Source: Gracilaria gracilis (taxonomy: Eukaryota; Rhodophyta; Florideophyceae; Gracilariales; Gracilariaceae). From it: a stretch of 64,000 nucleotides of DNA. The notes below the pieces were generated by a model. It was not told where the DNA came from. It saw only the letters and a list, made by a program, of their open reading frames with translations, and searched no databases. The stretch covers positions 1 to 64,000 of the forward strand of contig JARGSG010000229.1 of the NCBI GenBank assembly GCA_030374805.1. The letters run 5' to 3'. Below are positions 20,304 through 32,418 of the stretch, piece by piece (positions within the stretch are counted from its first letter, which is position 1; each line of letters opens with the position of its first letter). The position numbers and the translations under genes are program-made.

Positions 20304-20722
20304 TTGATCAAGTGTTTCTGCCACTGTTGCAATACTGTAAATACGTTTTAACGCCGAACGCGAGATAGACAACCGCCATCCCCCCGACTGATCCTAAGAG
20401 CTGTTCGTTTTGACAGTAGCAATCGGGCCTGGAACCGAACATGTAGCAAATGAAAGAATAAACAGAGAGTATGAGAAGACGACCCATAAGAACACTTTCG
20501 GAGTTCGCAGACTCCAGGCCTTCGAAGACTTCGTGCTTGCGCTCGAACAAAATGGGCGTGCTGTCAACTTGTCAGGAACAGCACAATACCAAGGTCATCG
20601 TGCCGTTCACGTGCGACTCACCGTCAACGTGATTGCTCCAGAGCCTTCCACGTACCATGGATCGGCAAATGTCACTGGCGGACCCAGAACATAGACGGCA
20701 CGCGGCTATTTGTCTTAAACAT
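20304..20722 (+). repeat. Module R2 in copy 2
   Basis: Counterpart of 1217-1628, with several one-base additions. Confidence 0.75.
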
Positions 20723-20733
20723 AATCAAGTCTT

Positions 20734-20868
20734 GACCTTATCCTCCAGACGAACTAGGGCGTCGACTGAGCGCGTGCGCAGCTGTCTGTTTAAACGGTAA
20801 CATTGTCACGTCCGTAAGTGCGCGCGCGCTCAGTCAACGCCTTAGTCCGTTGGGAGGAGGATAAGGCC
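20734..20868. repeat. Foldback inverted repeat in copy 2
   Basis: Counterpart of 1641-1773. The arms are kept, with two extra bases in the loop and right arm. Confidence 0.7.
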
Positions 20869-20954
20869 TAGTGATTGTATAGCACTGTGTTCGCACCCCT
20901 ATTTTTGCCGTTGGTGCTTTGCGACCTTCACCCCCATTTGTATTCAAAATAGCC

Positions 20955-20962
20955 TTATAAGA
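20955..20962 (+). promoter_or_regulatory. TATA-like box of the second kinase gene
   Basis: TTATAAGA at the same distance from the start codon as in copy 1. Confidence 0.4.
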
Positions 20963-21048
20963 ACAAGGTCTTTCACAGGCAGTTTTGGATCAATCCTTTC
21001 AACCTGGACTCTCCAAACCGTTCCAGCACGCCGCCCCGGTGTCTTACC

Positions 21049-23052
21049 ATGTCCTCCTTCGTTCCTATATCCTCTCCTGTAGGAGCCTCGTGCCCGTCCT
21101 CTCTCTCCTCACCGCCTTCGACCCCGCTTGGTGAGACCCTCCCCTGCGGACACTCTCTGTACGATCCCCCCTCGCCCGCTCCAACCCTACCTGTTCGCGC
21201 ATCCCAGCACGATCTCACAACTATTTCCGGGCCGCCTCACCCGCAATCTGTTTTCTACCTTGTTTCCCGCTCCGCTCGCAAGTGGCAGAATGGCAGACGT
21301 ACCAACCTATCCGCTGCCCCCACCTCCACACGAATCACCCGCTTCGACCCGTGGGACTTCTCGGAGGTGGCCACCGCTATTGCGCTGTTGAATACCGCCT
21401 TTCAGAGAGGCAGCGCGCGAGCCGGGCGCCCGCCCAGGGAGGGTGTGAACGTCACGTATTTCATGTACCCTAACGAAAGCACGGGCAACCCCGCCTCTGT
21501 GTTCAAGCCTAACGATGAGGACGGTACAGGCACTGAAATGGCGCCTACCACCTTATCCACGGCGTACGTGCCTAGTGATCTCGCGTTATGGCCGGGACCC
21601 ACTTTTGGACTGCCTTCTCTGAACCCGCGCTCGCCGGGCGTGCGTCAGACCGTTACACCTATCAACCATCTTAGATCTACTTGGGAGTTTGACTCGCGCT
21701 TCCCACGTGGGTTGGGCTTTTATCCGGGAGAAGGTGCGTACAAGGAAGTGGCGGCGTACCTTTTGGACCATGGCCGCTTCGCGCGCGTGCCGCAGACCGC
21801 TCTGGCGATGTGGTCTAACATCCGGGAGAAGGACTTGTACGATGAGCCGTGCCCGCGCCATTCGTTCTCGTCGGGTGGAGGTAACTCTTTGAATTCGGAC
21901 GAACGGTTCATGACCGAGGATCATTGCGGAGCCACCGAGCAGGATGGATCGTATGTGGGCACCAAGATGGGCTCGTTTCAGGTGTATGTGAAGAATGTTG
22001 GCGATGCGGATGATTACGGTCCGGACGTATTTGATATCGACCATGTTCATCGCATTGCTGTGTTGGACATTCGTACTCTCAACCATGACCGGCACGGTGG
22101 CAACGTGCTTGTCACGCGATCTGCGGCGCCGAATCGGCGGTATGACCTGGTGCCCATTGACCATGGGTACATTTTGCCGGATGTTGTACAATCTGTGCCG
22201 TGGCCTATCTGGATGGATTGGCCGATGGTGAGGGAGCCGCTGTCGGAAAGCGTCAAGGCGTACATTGAATGCCTTGACGCTGAGAGGGAGGCTTTCATCC
22301 TGAATGATGAGCTTGATGGTAAGCTCAGGACCGGCTCTCTGACGGTCCTCAAGGTGGCTACTGAGCTTCTTAAGAAAGGCGTCAAAGCTGGGCTGACACT
22401 TCACGATATAGGATTGTTGATCTACAGAGATCATGGTGATCCGCACTCTAACACTGAACTGGAGAAGATCATGATCGAAGCGAAAAAGGCTGCAAGCGCC
22501 AGGAAACACCACCTCGCAGAGGAGGTAATTCTAAGCGGAAAGAAGGGCAAGAAACAGCTACATAGGCGTCAACAGAGTATGAATGCGACGCCCCTTCACG
22601 ATTCGTACGTGGAGGACTACATTGTCAAGTATGCTGGACGACGTATCCAGGACGTAGTGAGGCAAGCGGCAGCTCGCAAGAAGGAGGAGAGTGAGTTGGA
22701 TGGTAAAACCAGTCGCGGTCTCACGCGTTCCCGTTCGATTCCGGAGTTTGGAGGGCTTAGCATTGGGGTGGAAACGATGCACATGCTTCTTCGCCAGTCG
22801 TCTGTGCCAGGCACGGTTTCGACCAACTCGCCAGTTTCGTCGCCGAGGCCAGTGCTGGCGGGAAACACGTTTCATCCCACAAATTCACTGGAGTCGCAAC
22901 TTCCTCGTTACTCGCAGACGCCAATGCGCACGCCGCCAATCCAGATCCCGATCAATGACGGGCGTATCGAGATGATTGCCATCCCTGAACCGGTTGGAAG
23001 CGTTTCATTCCACAATGGCTTTGTGGGAAGTTACGAGGATGAAGACGAATAA
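21049..23052 (+). CDS. Phosphatidylinositol 4-kinase, type II/gamma-like, second copy
   Basis: 667 residues, identical in translation to the protein of 1954-3957, with all kinase motifs kept (Lys153, Asp347, Asn352, Asp371). The upstream foldback, TATA-like box and about 100-bp leader are duplicated with it, so both genes should be expressed from the same kind of promoter. If the array is real, the cell carries at least two equal doses of this kinase. No divergence suggests separate roles. Confidence 0.88.
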   Translation: MSSFVPISSPVGASCPSSLSSPPSTPLGETLPCGHSLYDPPSPAPTLPVRASQHDLTTISGPPHPQSVFYLVSRSARKWQNGRRTNLSAAPTSTRITRFDPWDFSEVATAIALLNTAFQRGSARAGRPPREGVNVTYFMYPNESTGNPASVFKPNDEDGTGTEMAPTTLSTAYVPSDLALWPGPTFGLPSLNPRSPGVRQTVTPINHLRSTWEFDSRFPRGLGFYPGEGAYKEVAAYLLDHGRFARVPQTALAMWSNIREKDLYDEPCPRHSFSSGGGNSLNSDERFMTEDHCGATEQDGSYVGTKMGSFQVYVKNVGDADDYGPDVFDIDHVHRIAVLDIRTLNHDRHGGNVLVTRSAAPNRRYDLVPIDHGYILPDVVQSVPWPIWMDWPMVREPLSESVKAYIECLDAEREAFILNDELDGKLRTGSLTVLKVATELLKKGVKAGLTLHDIGLLIYRDHGDPHSNTELEKIMIEAKKAASARKHHLAEEVILSGKKGKKQLHRRQQSMNATPLHDSYVEDYIVKYAGRRIQDVVRQAAARKKEESELDGKTSRGLTRSRSIPEFGGLSIGVETMHMLLRQSSVPGTVSTNSPVSSPRPVLAGNTFHPTNSLESQLPRYSQTPMRTPPIQIPINDGRIEMIAIPEPVGSVSFHNGFVGSYEDEDE

Positions 23053-26000
23053 CTAGCTCGGGAAGTGGCAAATGTCCACCTGGGATCTCTTTCATCCTGT
23101 TCAAGGAAGAACGGAAAAAATCTCCAGTTGCCTCTCTGGATATGATGCTATGGGAGACTGAGTCATCATGACTGGTCATCATGACTGGTGACTTTTGAGG
23201 AGAAATTAGGGAAGGTCCAATACGATTAATCCCACTACAACACCGTGGTACCGAAATTGATTGAACCACTTACAAGAAAAAGACTCAAGAGAATCAATAT
23301 CTTCGTCTTCATCTTCCAGAAGTTGTTTCGTTGTCATCAGGAATCGCTCACATACGTCCTGAATTAGGAAAACTGTAGAATCGAATGGTGCTCATTGCCG
23401 TACAGTGTGATCTAGTGAGAAACCTTCCGTTGAGACCATAAAGAAGACGCACAATACATTAGTTAAGAAATAAATGCTTCTAATCCCGAAGTTTTAGTCT
23501 CTACTTTTCGCACACAGTGAGAGTGTGTGTATCTTTTCTGGCATTGGATGCTGGTGAGGTCTTAGCAGTGCGCCGATGTGAGTATCAACTCCCAGAGATT
23601 CAAATATGATTCAAGTATGTTCAGAACGATTGTTGTGTGAGGTGCTCTTGGGGTGCATTTGTCCCATGAAATGCACTAAAGCTTGAGCGCGGTAACTATT
23701 GTGTCCTTCAAAAATGGCTAAGAGTTTTTCTTACTCTTCCCTTCTTTTGCGTCCTCATCATTTCAATCTCCTTGGGTCAATATCACCGGTAGTTCGTAAC
23801 ATTTAGCCTTCTCCCTGACGAAAACCAATGTCTCCGAGCAATATCGACTTTCCAAGGATTCTTTCAAATAGCAATACACATGTCCTAAATTGAGAAGCAT
23901 GAAGAAGCGCAGGTGTACGGGAACGAGAAAGCGCAAAGCGCATTCGTTTCCGAAGTGAGTGTGGCAGCAAAGATGATTTGTGAGCAGTAGGTAGTCCTTA
24001 CGTTTGGTCTACGGCCGTACCAAGTAGGTACCGGACTCGGTCTGCAAAACGTGTATGGTACGAACGTGCGTCCATTCGGATCCGACTCGGATCATCGGAT
24101 CATCGAATCATCCCAGTGTAAGAGCACGAGCACAATACGTTCGATGCTGGGCATTGTACTGTGAATAATTGCTTTTTTGATTTGGCTGGTCGCAATACTG
24201 TATAGTCTATGGACCCTTCAAAGCACTGTAATTTATGTGCATTTGCGGCCCAATACGGCGTTGTCTGATAATCTGCATTGCTGGGCCACAGATGACTCAT
24301 CGCACATCGCTGCCGATGGGCATGTGGCAAAGGGGGCCACACCTACCATGTTAGGGACCAGTCATACATGTACTACGCACCCTCAACATCAGATCATCGA
24401 TGACTGGTGTCGTGCGCAACCAACACCCCTTCAAGGCACAATATACACTCTGACTTGGTTCAAGCCAGTATTGTGTGAACATCATGTAGCTCTAAGAATG
24501 ACACAGGTAGTTGAATACGGTTAATGAAAAGCGTTCACACGTGCAAGGGAGTTTAAGCAATGCAGTTGTTTTCCGGAGTTTTAGAGCAATGGTTCTTTCC
24601 AAGGAAGGGCGAGAAATAACAGATTACTTAGATGTGTCATCCTACCCCATCAGAAAGTAATTACTAAATTCAATACATTAAATCAGGTTTCAGTTTCCCA
24701 AAGTCTATAACATTATATGTCGCACAGCGATAAATATTAGGTTAATTAATGAATAAAAATACTATTCATTTTTAAGCGCTTTCTGGCCAAAGCTACGCTG
24801 GAAGCGTGGCGTTCGTTGCCCAAGCAAAACAGCGACGGTTGACAACACCAGCAGTTACCAAGGGATATCCTCAGAACAGATCGTTGAAGTCTGGGAACAG
24901 TTTGGCCCTGACTACTCAGTGGGCGGTGCCAAGCCTTTAATTCCGCTGGTATGCTAAACCAATGGTTTGCAGAAGTGTTTTGCAGACGCCCCGTCCCGTG
25001 TCCCATGCATGTCAAACCTGATTCAACTGAAGTCAGCAGAGTTTTCATTGCAAAGTCGCCAGTACTTTGAATCTTTCAGTACCTCAGCCCTTTTTGCTTC
25101 GGCTCCCGCATGTTGTATGGCCTCATTTTTGTGTCCAACGTTATGTAATCAGTGTCACAACAATCATGCAATGCTTTCCTCGACAAAAGGACCTCATCGG
25201 TATCGAGGACCAATAGGGACTGATCTACATTTGAACGATGGTACTTCGATGGCAATCTCCATTTTTTGATTCAGCCAAAACAACGGTCTCTGTGTTGAGG
25301 ATCGTGTGTCCTGCTGTTCATGCACAATGTTGTCGTATCAGTCATGTTCAGTTTCCTTCTTGTATTTTCGAGAGAAGATTTTTGAGCGGGCTTGGAAAAT
25401 GGTGGAGACTATTCTTGCCCCGCCCTTACCGGGAACAAAGTGAAGAAGCCTGCTTCTACTGACCTGGAAATCTGTGGCCATCTCGTACCACCCTTTCACA
25501 TTCGCAGTCATGGAGAGAAAGGATGGACTCAAGAAAAACGCAAGGATGTTGCTTTCTGGATTCCAGAGAACTTTGATGATATTCACTTGCAACTTTGCAA
25601 TATTTTAGCAATGGCATACACTTGCTCTGGTGGACATAGAGTAGGTAACGCGACCTAAAAACTCTTCGAAAACGAATTTCCAGGTTAACACAGAAGGAAG
25701 AGAAGCCAACTGTTTTCTGCTTCTCTATACAACTCATGATTCCGTTTACTGTACAAACCAATGCCGTCTCAGCCCGCGCTCTTGAGAGAAACTTCGAATG
25801 GAACCAACTATCAGATGGTTTGAATAGTCTTTCGCCCCTATAACCCGATGTTCGAAAAGCATTTTGCACTTCAGCACTGCTCCACTGGTGGTCCCGAAGT
25901 ACGACATTGTTTGGGTTCTTTCGTTCTTTAAACATCGTCAAATAACCTGCTGTAGTTCCACCTCCAAAAACTCTGAAACAGATATGCCATTATTCGGCGC

Positions 26001-26079
26001 GACGATCACGGGTACTAGAGATGTGTTTTTCCTTTGGGAACGAGTTCTGTTCAGAATAGGCTTACATGGAAGTGAGCTG
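23053..26079. other. Stretch without a recognised gene, copy 2
   Basis: Counterpart of 3958-6975. One-base differences from copy 1 lengthen two open pieces here: 24177-24524 (115 codons, hydrophobic start WLVAILYSLWTLQ) and 25392-25658 (88 codons). Because frames depend on the copy read, I do not call genes. Confidence 0.5.
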
Positions 26080-27248
26080 ATGCCCCGCATGTGCGGTGCA
26101 CTCAAAGGACTGCCTCCGGGTGACATTGAGATCTGGTGCGACGGCTCCGTGGGTGTGTACGGTGGTGACCAAGCTGATTGGTTGGAAAGGGTAGCCGTCC
26201 AGTGGACAGATGGGTGGTTTGCAGGAAGAGCTCGCCAGATTGTAAAGGAGAGCTCTGAAGACCCTTGCGTACAGACATACAGAATGCGACAAGAAGAGGA
26301 ACCGCATATATGGATCCTCTACGACGACAAATTCCCGTATGGCTTACAAAATCGCGCAAGACAACCAAGTGCAAGACTCAGATGGTCATTGTCTCGCGCT
26401 ACGACCACATGAAGCCTGGGAAGGTCGGTGCTGGCGCCTACAGGATCAACCGCAACGACAACGGAGAAGAACGACTCAAGGAGTGGTGCCCGCGGGTGTG
26501 AACGTTTGTGCTCTTACACTGCGGAGCTGCAAGCGATGCTGGCAGCGCTCGAAGCAATAGAACATGAAGTCGGCAAGACCATAAAAAATCCTCACGGATT
26601 CATTGTCGTTAGTGGAGGCTCTACAGGGCAACTTGCGATCGCAAAGCATCCTGGTTCAGCGTATAGCCAAACTGTTGCAAAGGTTAAGCGCTACATGCAG
26701 TGTGTTCGTGGTATGGATCCCTAGCCATTGCGGTGTGTCTGGAAACGAAGAAGTAGACGAGCTTGCGAAATCGGGCTTAAAGATATCACTTGCTCGGCAA
26801 ACGGAGGTACCTGTCGATTTTAATGATGTGAAGGCGCAGTTAAAGCAGAAAGGAAGGAGTAAGTTGCTCTTCCATGTAGCGGATAACGAGGAACAGGGGA
26901 ACATACGGCGTTCCGAGGTCACATTGGCCCAGTTCGCCACTACACACGTTCCAACGCTGCACCCGGTTAGTTTCATACCTCAACGGGAAAGTTACGCGTT
27001 GTGAATGTGGAACGGCAGCCAAGAAAGACGTAGAACATGTACTTTTTCGGTGCGCTCTTACCAACGCAGCTCGACGCGCTGTGCTCCCGACAGTTAGAGA
27101 ACGAAAGACAAGTCGTTGTTAGATATGATTAAGGAATGGCCGTCACCGGTTTTTGGCCTTCTTTAAGAGAGAGAACTATCTTTAGATAGAACTACTGCCG
27201 CCTCGAAATCAGGGGCGGCTGACCATAATAAAGAAGAAGAAGAAGAAG
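26080..27248 (+). mobile_element. LINE 3' fragment, copy 2
   Basis: Same truncated RNase H, zinc-finger and (GAA)n tail as at 6976-8138. Several one-base gains and losses relative to copy 1 fall inside the RNase H part (about 26,335-26,990), giving different frame segments, while the tail is alike. Confidence 0.85.
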
Positions 27249-27259
27249 TGCGGTGCACA

Positions 27260-27545
27260 AATCACTTTGGTCTGACGGAACAACTCATTTCAGAAACGAG
27301 ATATTCTCTATGGAGCACCCTGCGTCCGCCACCACTGTAACCTCCGCAACACCCAAGGAGTGATGGAGTCGTTGAACAGTTGGGAAAAGAAGTACTGGGT
27401 GCAGTTCGAATTTGGAAATCAAGACTTTACATGGGTTTAATTGAGAGGCCCGAGATGTTTCCGAATGTTCTGGTCCCGATTGCTCTTAACAACGACATGT
27501 CATCAAATGAATATAACCCAAATCACCGCGTTCCTTGATAAATCG
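27260..27545 (+). mobile_element. Gypsy integrase scrap, copy 2 (fossil)
   Basis: Counterpart of 8150-8435, broken in the same way. Confidence 0.5.
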
Positions 27546-27560
27546 ATGCCACCAATTTAA

Positions 27561-27976
27561 GCAAATGGGAGTTTATCGGAGCGCAGGACGGGAGCAAGAA
27601 GAACACGCGATCTTCATTTAGGAGTCTACTGTGTGATGTTTGAATTGCGGATGTCACCCAATTCAAATCCTGGGTGACCATAGTGAAAGTCATTGCCGCG
27701 CAACCCACAGTTTCTGGTCTAAGTGTCGCCGCAAGGATGGCCCGAAGCGTCTTCGTCAGCATCGTTTAATGCCTGTCGTCTCCTTTCTACCTCAACGTCG
27801 TCGTGGCAATTTGTGTCTTTAGTTTGCAGTCGCCTTGATATCAGCAGCATCTCAAGTGTGCCTTTACCCCAGCGAAAAAACGCATCCGCACATTGCGGAT
27901 GCTCCCAAACTAATGAGGACAAACAGCCTTTGGTTCTATACTTCTGGCTTCCAATTTCAAGCGGAACAATTCATAG
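27561..27976 (+). repeat. Dispersed repeat S, copy in unit 2 (left)
   Basis: Counterpart of 8451-8866. Confidence 0.6.
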
Positions 27977-29190
27977 ATAATGTCCCGGCTCTTTCGGTTC
28001 TTTAATCTCATTTCGTTCTGAGAAAGTGTTGGAGTTCATCCGACTGATAGACCTATGGACTAGAGAACCATCGTGCGATATTCTCAGCATCCGGAGGATG
28101 GTTTACGGGAATTATCAGTTCTACCAGAGGAAGAAATATCGACCGCAGACTGGGCAACCTTCGTCTGGGTCGAGATCCCTGTCTGCGCATTGTACAGTAT
28201 CCAACAAGATTTCATCCTATGTGTTAGTGTCGTGCCTATCAAGACTAATCGATATCTCATCATCCAAAGAGCTATCGTCATCTCCATCAGAAAAAATCCA
28301 TCCAAGCGCATCTGCCACTTGGTGTTTGACACCAGGCCTGTAGGTTACGTCGTATCAGAACTCGGTGAGCGAATTCTCCACCTTGATAGACATGCTTTCG
28401 GTGGGTATGGTTATGGACAGCACATATGCTGTCTCTCGCCGAAACTGTGTGGGATTCATGAGTTCTGTCGACATGTACACTTCCTTGGGTTTGACCGGTA
28501 ATTTCGAAGCGACGAAATTGCTCTGGCTTTCATCGAAGGTATCGATTGGACCGATTTCCAAGCTGGAAATATTCTCTGAGGGAATCCTTCGGGATTCGGC
28601 CGTTCTTCGGCAAGCTCCGAACCCTGGATATTTCTACTGAATCAGAACTTCTTTGATGACATCAAATGATGAATCTCGGTCTGTGTCGGCGACGGTGCAA
28701 AGTTTTTGATACGTTTATTTTGCAGAAACGGAAATGAAATATCATCGTCACGCTCTCATAAGGGGGAAGCCAAAGGCAGTATTACGAAGTCAAGAAGACA
28801 CCCCACTGGTGCTTCAGTTTCAAGTAATGAATCCCGCAAACCTCGATCTCGACGAAACGCTCCACCATGTCGACACCCCCATGCAAACAAAAGGAGCTAC
28901 GACACTGGGTCTATGACTGCCAAAAATCAACGGACGAGAAAAAGAGGGAGATTAAGCCGATCGTTGATTAAGCCAATTCTTGCTGCTCAGAAGGCGGCGG
29001 ACGGGTCTTCCAAACTGAATGGCAGCTAGAAGAATAAGTCGGAAACCAAAGGTACTGTCAACCGACTGCGACCACCCACAAGTCGGAGAGAGATTCTACT
29101 TGTCTCGTCACTGTGTCCAACGGTAGGACATTCATCGATGGTACTGGAAGATGTAACTACGGTAGCGACAAAAGCATTGTATCGCCTAGT
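27977..29190. other. Relic sequence, copy 2
   Basis: Counterpart of 8867-10079. No family recognised. Confidence 0.3.
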
Positions 29191-30225
29191 CTAGCTCAGA
29201 AGGCGGCATTGAAGGAATTGGCAGAATATCAGCCATCAAGACCATACACCTGTGTCTGGCACTGAAACCTTGTTCCAAATAGCAGAGTTTTGCATTCTCC
29301 CCGATCATGGACCGCGCCCCCGCAATGTTCTAAATTTGTACTCGGACAGCCTAGCCGACAACGACCTTGCGTCTGAAGAGCTGCTAAGTGGGTGCTCTGT
29401 CCTCTACGGGACGAACTGGACCCCAATATTTACCACAGCATCATGGGCGGACGAATTGCACTGGGTACAAAAGATATGAAGACCTACAACGAAGTGAATA
29501 AGGCCGGATTCATTGTACAAGGGCATACCGACCACGACAAGAACCTTCTCGTCTACAATAGCCCTAATTTAAAGCAGTCATCAGTGCGCCTTCTCCCTGT
29601 CATTGCAGCTTTGTTTGGAGTCCCAATTTGGTCACAAGGCGTATAGCAGGCTTATCCACAATTGGCGAGCAAACCTATGCGTGACATATATGTGCGTCGT
29701 ACTATGGAATTCTCTCTTTCGAAGAACCAGAACCAGCTCTCAAAACTTTTGAAACCCCGTTACGGTTTGACGAAATCTGGAGAGTATTGCAACGTCTCCT
29801 TTGCTAATCACCCTCTTCACGGTTTTATGATGATGCCAAAAGCAGGCGACCTGCCTCTTTTCTTCGGCACTGTCAATGGAAAGGTATCAGAAGCAACTGG
29901 TTCTTATGTCGATGACAGTATCAGTACCGGCAACGCAGAAGTTGACGCATCATCTCGTCTCACATTCGCTGGTGAGGCAGAATTGTATCGTCAGAGGGGA
30001 TCTGGTACTAACCAAAGCAGCTCGATCGCTTGCTCCACATGGAACCACCGAGCAACGTTGCCCATTTGCGACAGTTCTTCTGCGCGTTGTAGTGTGTTAA
30101 GACAAGAATGCCAAACTTTGGGCATACAGTCACCCTCCTCCGCGACTTCACAGCCTGTACTCTTTCTTGCCATTAATTTGCTGCTACTGTTTAAGCTTCT
30201 TAGTGTACTGCTTCCTCTTGCATGA
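29191..30225 (+). mobile_element. Ty1/copia-like RT relic, copy 2
   Basis: Counterpart of 10080-11114, with the same RT pieces including the YVDD box. Broken. Confidence 0.7.
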
Positions 30226-30877
30226 CAGAAAGTAGATCATTGTAGTAATAGGATGACCGATGAAGCTCTCCATGTTAGAAAGATTTCTTTCGGGACGTGC
30301 GGGGAACGCACTGACTGTTTTTGAAGGAGAGAGATGATTATGCATTGGAGCTATAGAAGCTTCTCAGAAAAAAGGACTCCATCTTTTTGTGCGCAACCAG
30401 AACCTTACCTGCGAGAGAGCTTATGGATACTTGAATGTCTTGAGTAATAGAACAATGAAACTGCTGTACACAACGCTCAAAGGACACCTCAATATCTTCT
30501 CGGAACATGAGACCCATGGCCATATCAATTCTATTCCTAACGGACTCAATTTGCTTGGACTACGTAGCCCTTTTTTTTCTCCGAATCGGGCGAGTTTGAG
30601 AGAAACAGGCAGTACCACAAATACTCTTTGAGAGCTATTCGAGTAATTTCATCGACCAGATCTGGATGAGCCCGTACATATTGCTCGACCCAAGTACAAC
30701 ACAAAGCGAATTGAAACGAAGGTGGACTTGAGATTATCTTCAACATCATTCCCTTCTTTGACTGGGCTGCACTTCCCCATCATGTCAACATGAAGTTCGT
30801 CATCTTACCTTTCAGCACGAGGCGTTCTTAGCGTTTGTAATGGAACACGACGCGGTGTCGACAGTACTTTCACACAG
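30226..30877. other. Spacer, copy 2
   Basis: Counterpart of 11115-11765. Nothing recognised. Confidence 0.4.
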
Positions 30878-31096
30878 GAATGGATTTTCGTAGAATGGTT
30901 TTCAATTGATCGCTGAGAGACGGAATTGGATGTCATCCGCCCCTTCGTTACAGGGAAGAGTAGTATGCGCTTTTAATCGAGCGTTTCGTGTTAATGGAAA
31001 ATCTCGAACGGGTGCAAAGACGCCTACATTTAAGGTTCTCGAACAGCTCTGAACTCGCAGAATGTTTGGAGTCAGACCATCTGCTCTCTCCTTTTG
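30878..31096 (+). repeat. A1 repeat, copy 2
   Basis: Counterpart of 11766-11984. It keeps the same two differences from A2. Confidence 0.9.
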
Positions 31097-31134
31097 TAAT
31101 AGCCTTTACAGCATAAAACACTAATCATTCAACA

Positions 31135-32418
31135 ATGCCTGGTTCTTTTCTTGCTGTGGCGCCTGACGACGCCGATGCTCGTTTGAAGGCCCTCGAAGGA
31201 GATGGTCTCCTGCTCTTCTTTCGTTCCTTGCCTTGGGCGGAGTTCTTACGCCCTCATCTTAATTCGATTCCTGTACAGGAGCTAGTCTGTCTAGCGCAGA
31301 AAATTAGGGAATGCCTCGACGAAGAAGCTGCAGAGAGCCTCCAATTTGATGACACCGATGACAAGGATGTCATACTCCCCCTTCTTAGAGATACGTATCT
31401 TGATTTTGGTTCTTCAAAAAGAACTGTTGATGACATATGTGATGACTTACGCCGAGCTTGGTCTGCCCAAGTTTCAGAGGAACAAGGCTTCTCTGCGGTG
31501 GGATTTGCTCTCGATAGAGAGTTTCTTATCGAGAAAAAATTTGGTCTGACAAGGATCATCGCCAAGACGCTGGATAATATGGGCCTGGCATGTGTTCAAA
31601 AGAAAGATATCTCTGGGAACCCTACACGTTTCTACACGGCTGGAATCCGCAAAGCTGAGGCTGTGGAGCGCATGGTGGCTTTTTGGGAAGACTGTGTTCC
31701 CGTTCTTACCGCAAGAGGGTTTGTTGGCCGGCACTATGCGGAAGACAAAGAAGGCCGCCAAGAGCAATTTCGTCTTATTTGGAGCGAAGCCGATCTCGAC
31801 GAACTGGAAACACCTGAGTTGAGGAGCTTAGCAGCCTTTTTGAATGAGGGCCAGCCTGTCTCCCCTTCGGGCGCAGGAGCCCGTCGATATCTCTCACGTC
31901 TTCTTCATGAAGAAATTGAGGGTATCAAAAATGGCTTGGCACATACCGCCGTACCCAATCCAGCTGCTAATCCGGACGCCTTGAAGAACGAACGACTGTC
32001 ACGAAAACGTGGCGTTCTTCCCTCGCCTCTCTCGTCACCCGCTCTTTCGTTTGGTTCTGTCGACCAAAAGCGCCGCGCGCCTCCGCAAGGTACCTCTGAT
32101 ACCGGCTCGGATGGTTCGGAAAGTGATAACAGCTCTGCTTCAGAAGGAGGTCATGTTCAAAAAGATTTTCGGACTCGCCTTCCCAGGAAAATGGTTCACA
32201 TTCTTCGTCAGGGAGGGCGCCGTTTCGAACAGTTTTACGGCCCCCTGCGGCTGGAAGTGACAACCCCTACGGAGCTTTATGCGCTTTTGCGCCATTTCAA
32301 GGCTGGACCTATGGAGCTATGCTGGAGGAATGTCCGCTGTATGTTATACGTCCAGAATGTCGCATCAACGGGCATCTTTGCTTCCCTGCCACGGAGCGAA
32401 TCGCACCACAAAAGATAA
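31135..32418 (+). CDS. DIRS-type ORF1, Gag-like, copy 2
   Basis: 427 residues, identical in translation to 12023-13306. Gag role inferred from position. Confidence 0.7.
   Translation: MPGSFLAVAPDDADARLKALEGDGLLLFFRSLPWAEFLRPHLNSIPVQELVCLAQKIRECLDEEAAESLQFDDTDDKDVILPLLRDTYLDFGSSKRTVDDICDDLRRAWSAQVSEEQGFSAVGFALDREFLIEKKFGLTRIIAKTLDNMGLACVQKKDISGNPTRFYTAGIRKAEAVERMVAFWEDCVPVLTARGFVGRHYAEDKEGRQEQFRLIWSEADLDELETPELRSLAAFLNEGQPVSPSGAGARRYLSRLLHEEIEGIKNGLAHTAVPNPAANPDALKNERLSRKRGVLPSPLSSPALSFGSVDQKRRAPPQGTSDTGSDGSESDNSSASEGGHVQKDFRTRLPRKMVHILRQGGRRFEQFYGPLRLEVTTPTELYALLRHFKAGPMELCWRNVRCMLYVQNVASTGIFASLPRSESHHKR

Noticed and set aside
24177-24524. 115-codon frame with a hydrophobic start, visible only in copy 2
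   Set aside because: It depends on a single-base difference from copy 1 in a zone of suspect indels, and no family resemblance supports it.
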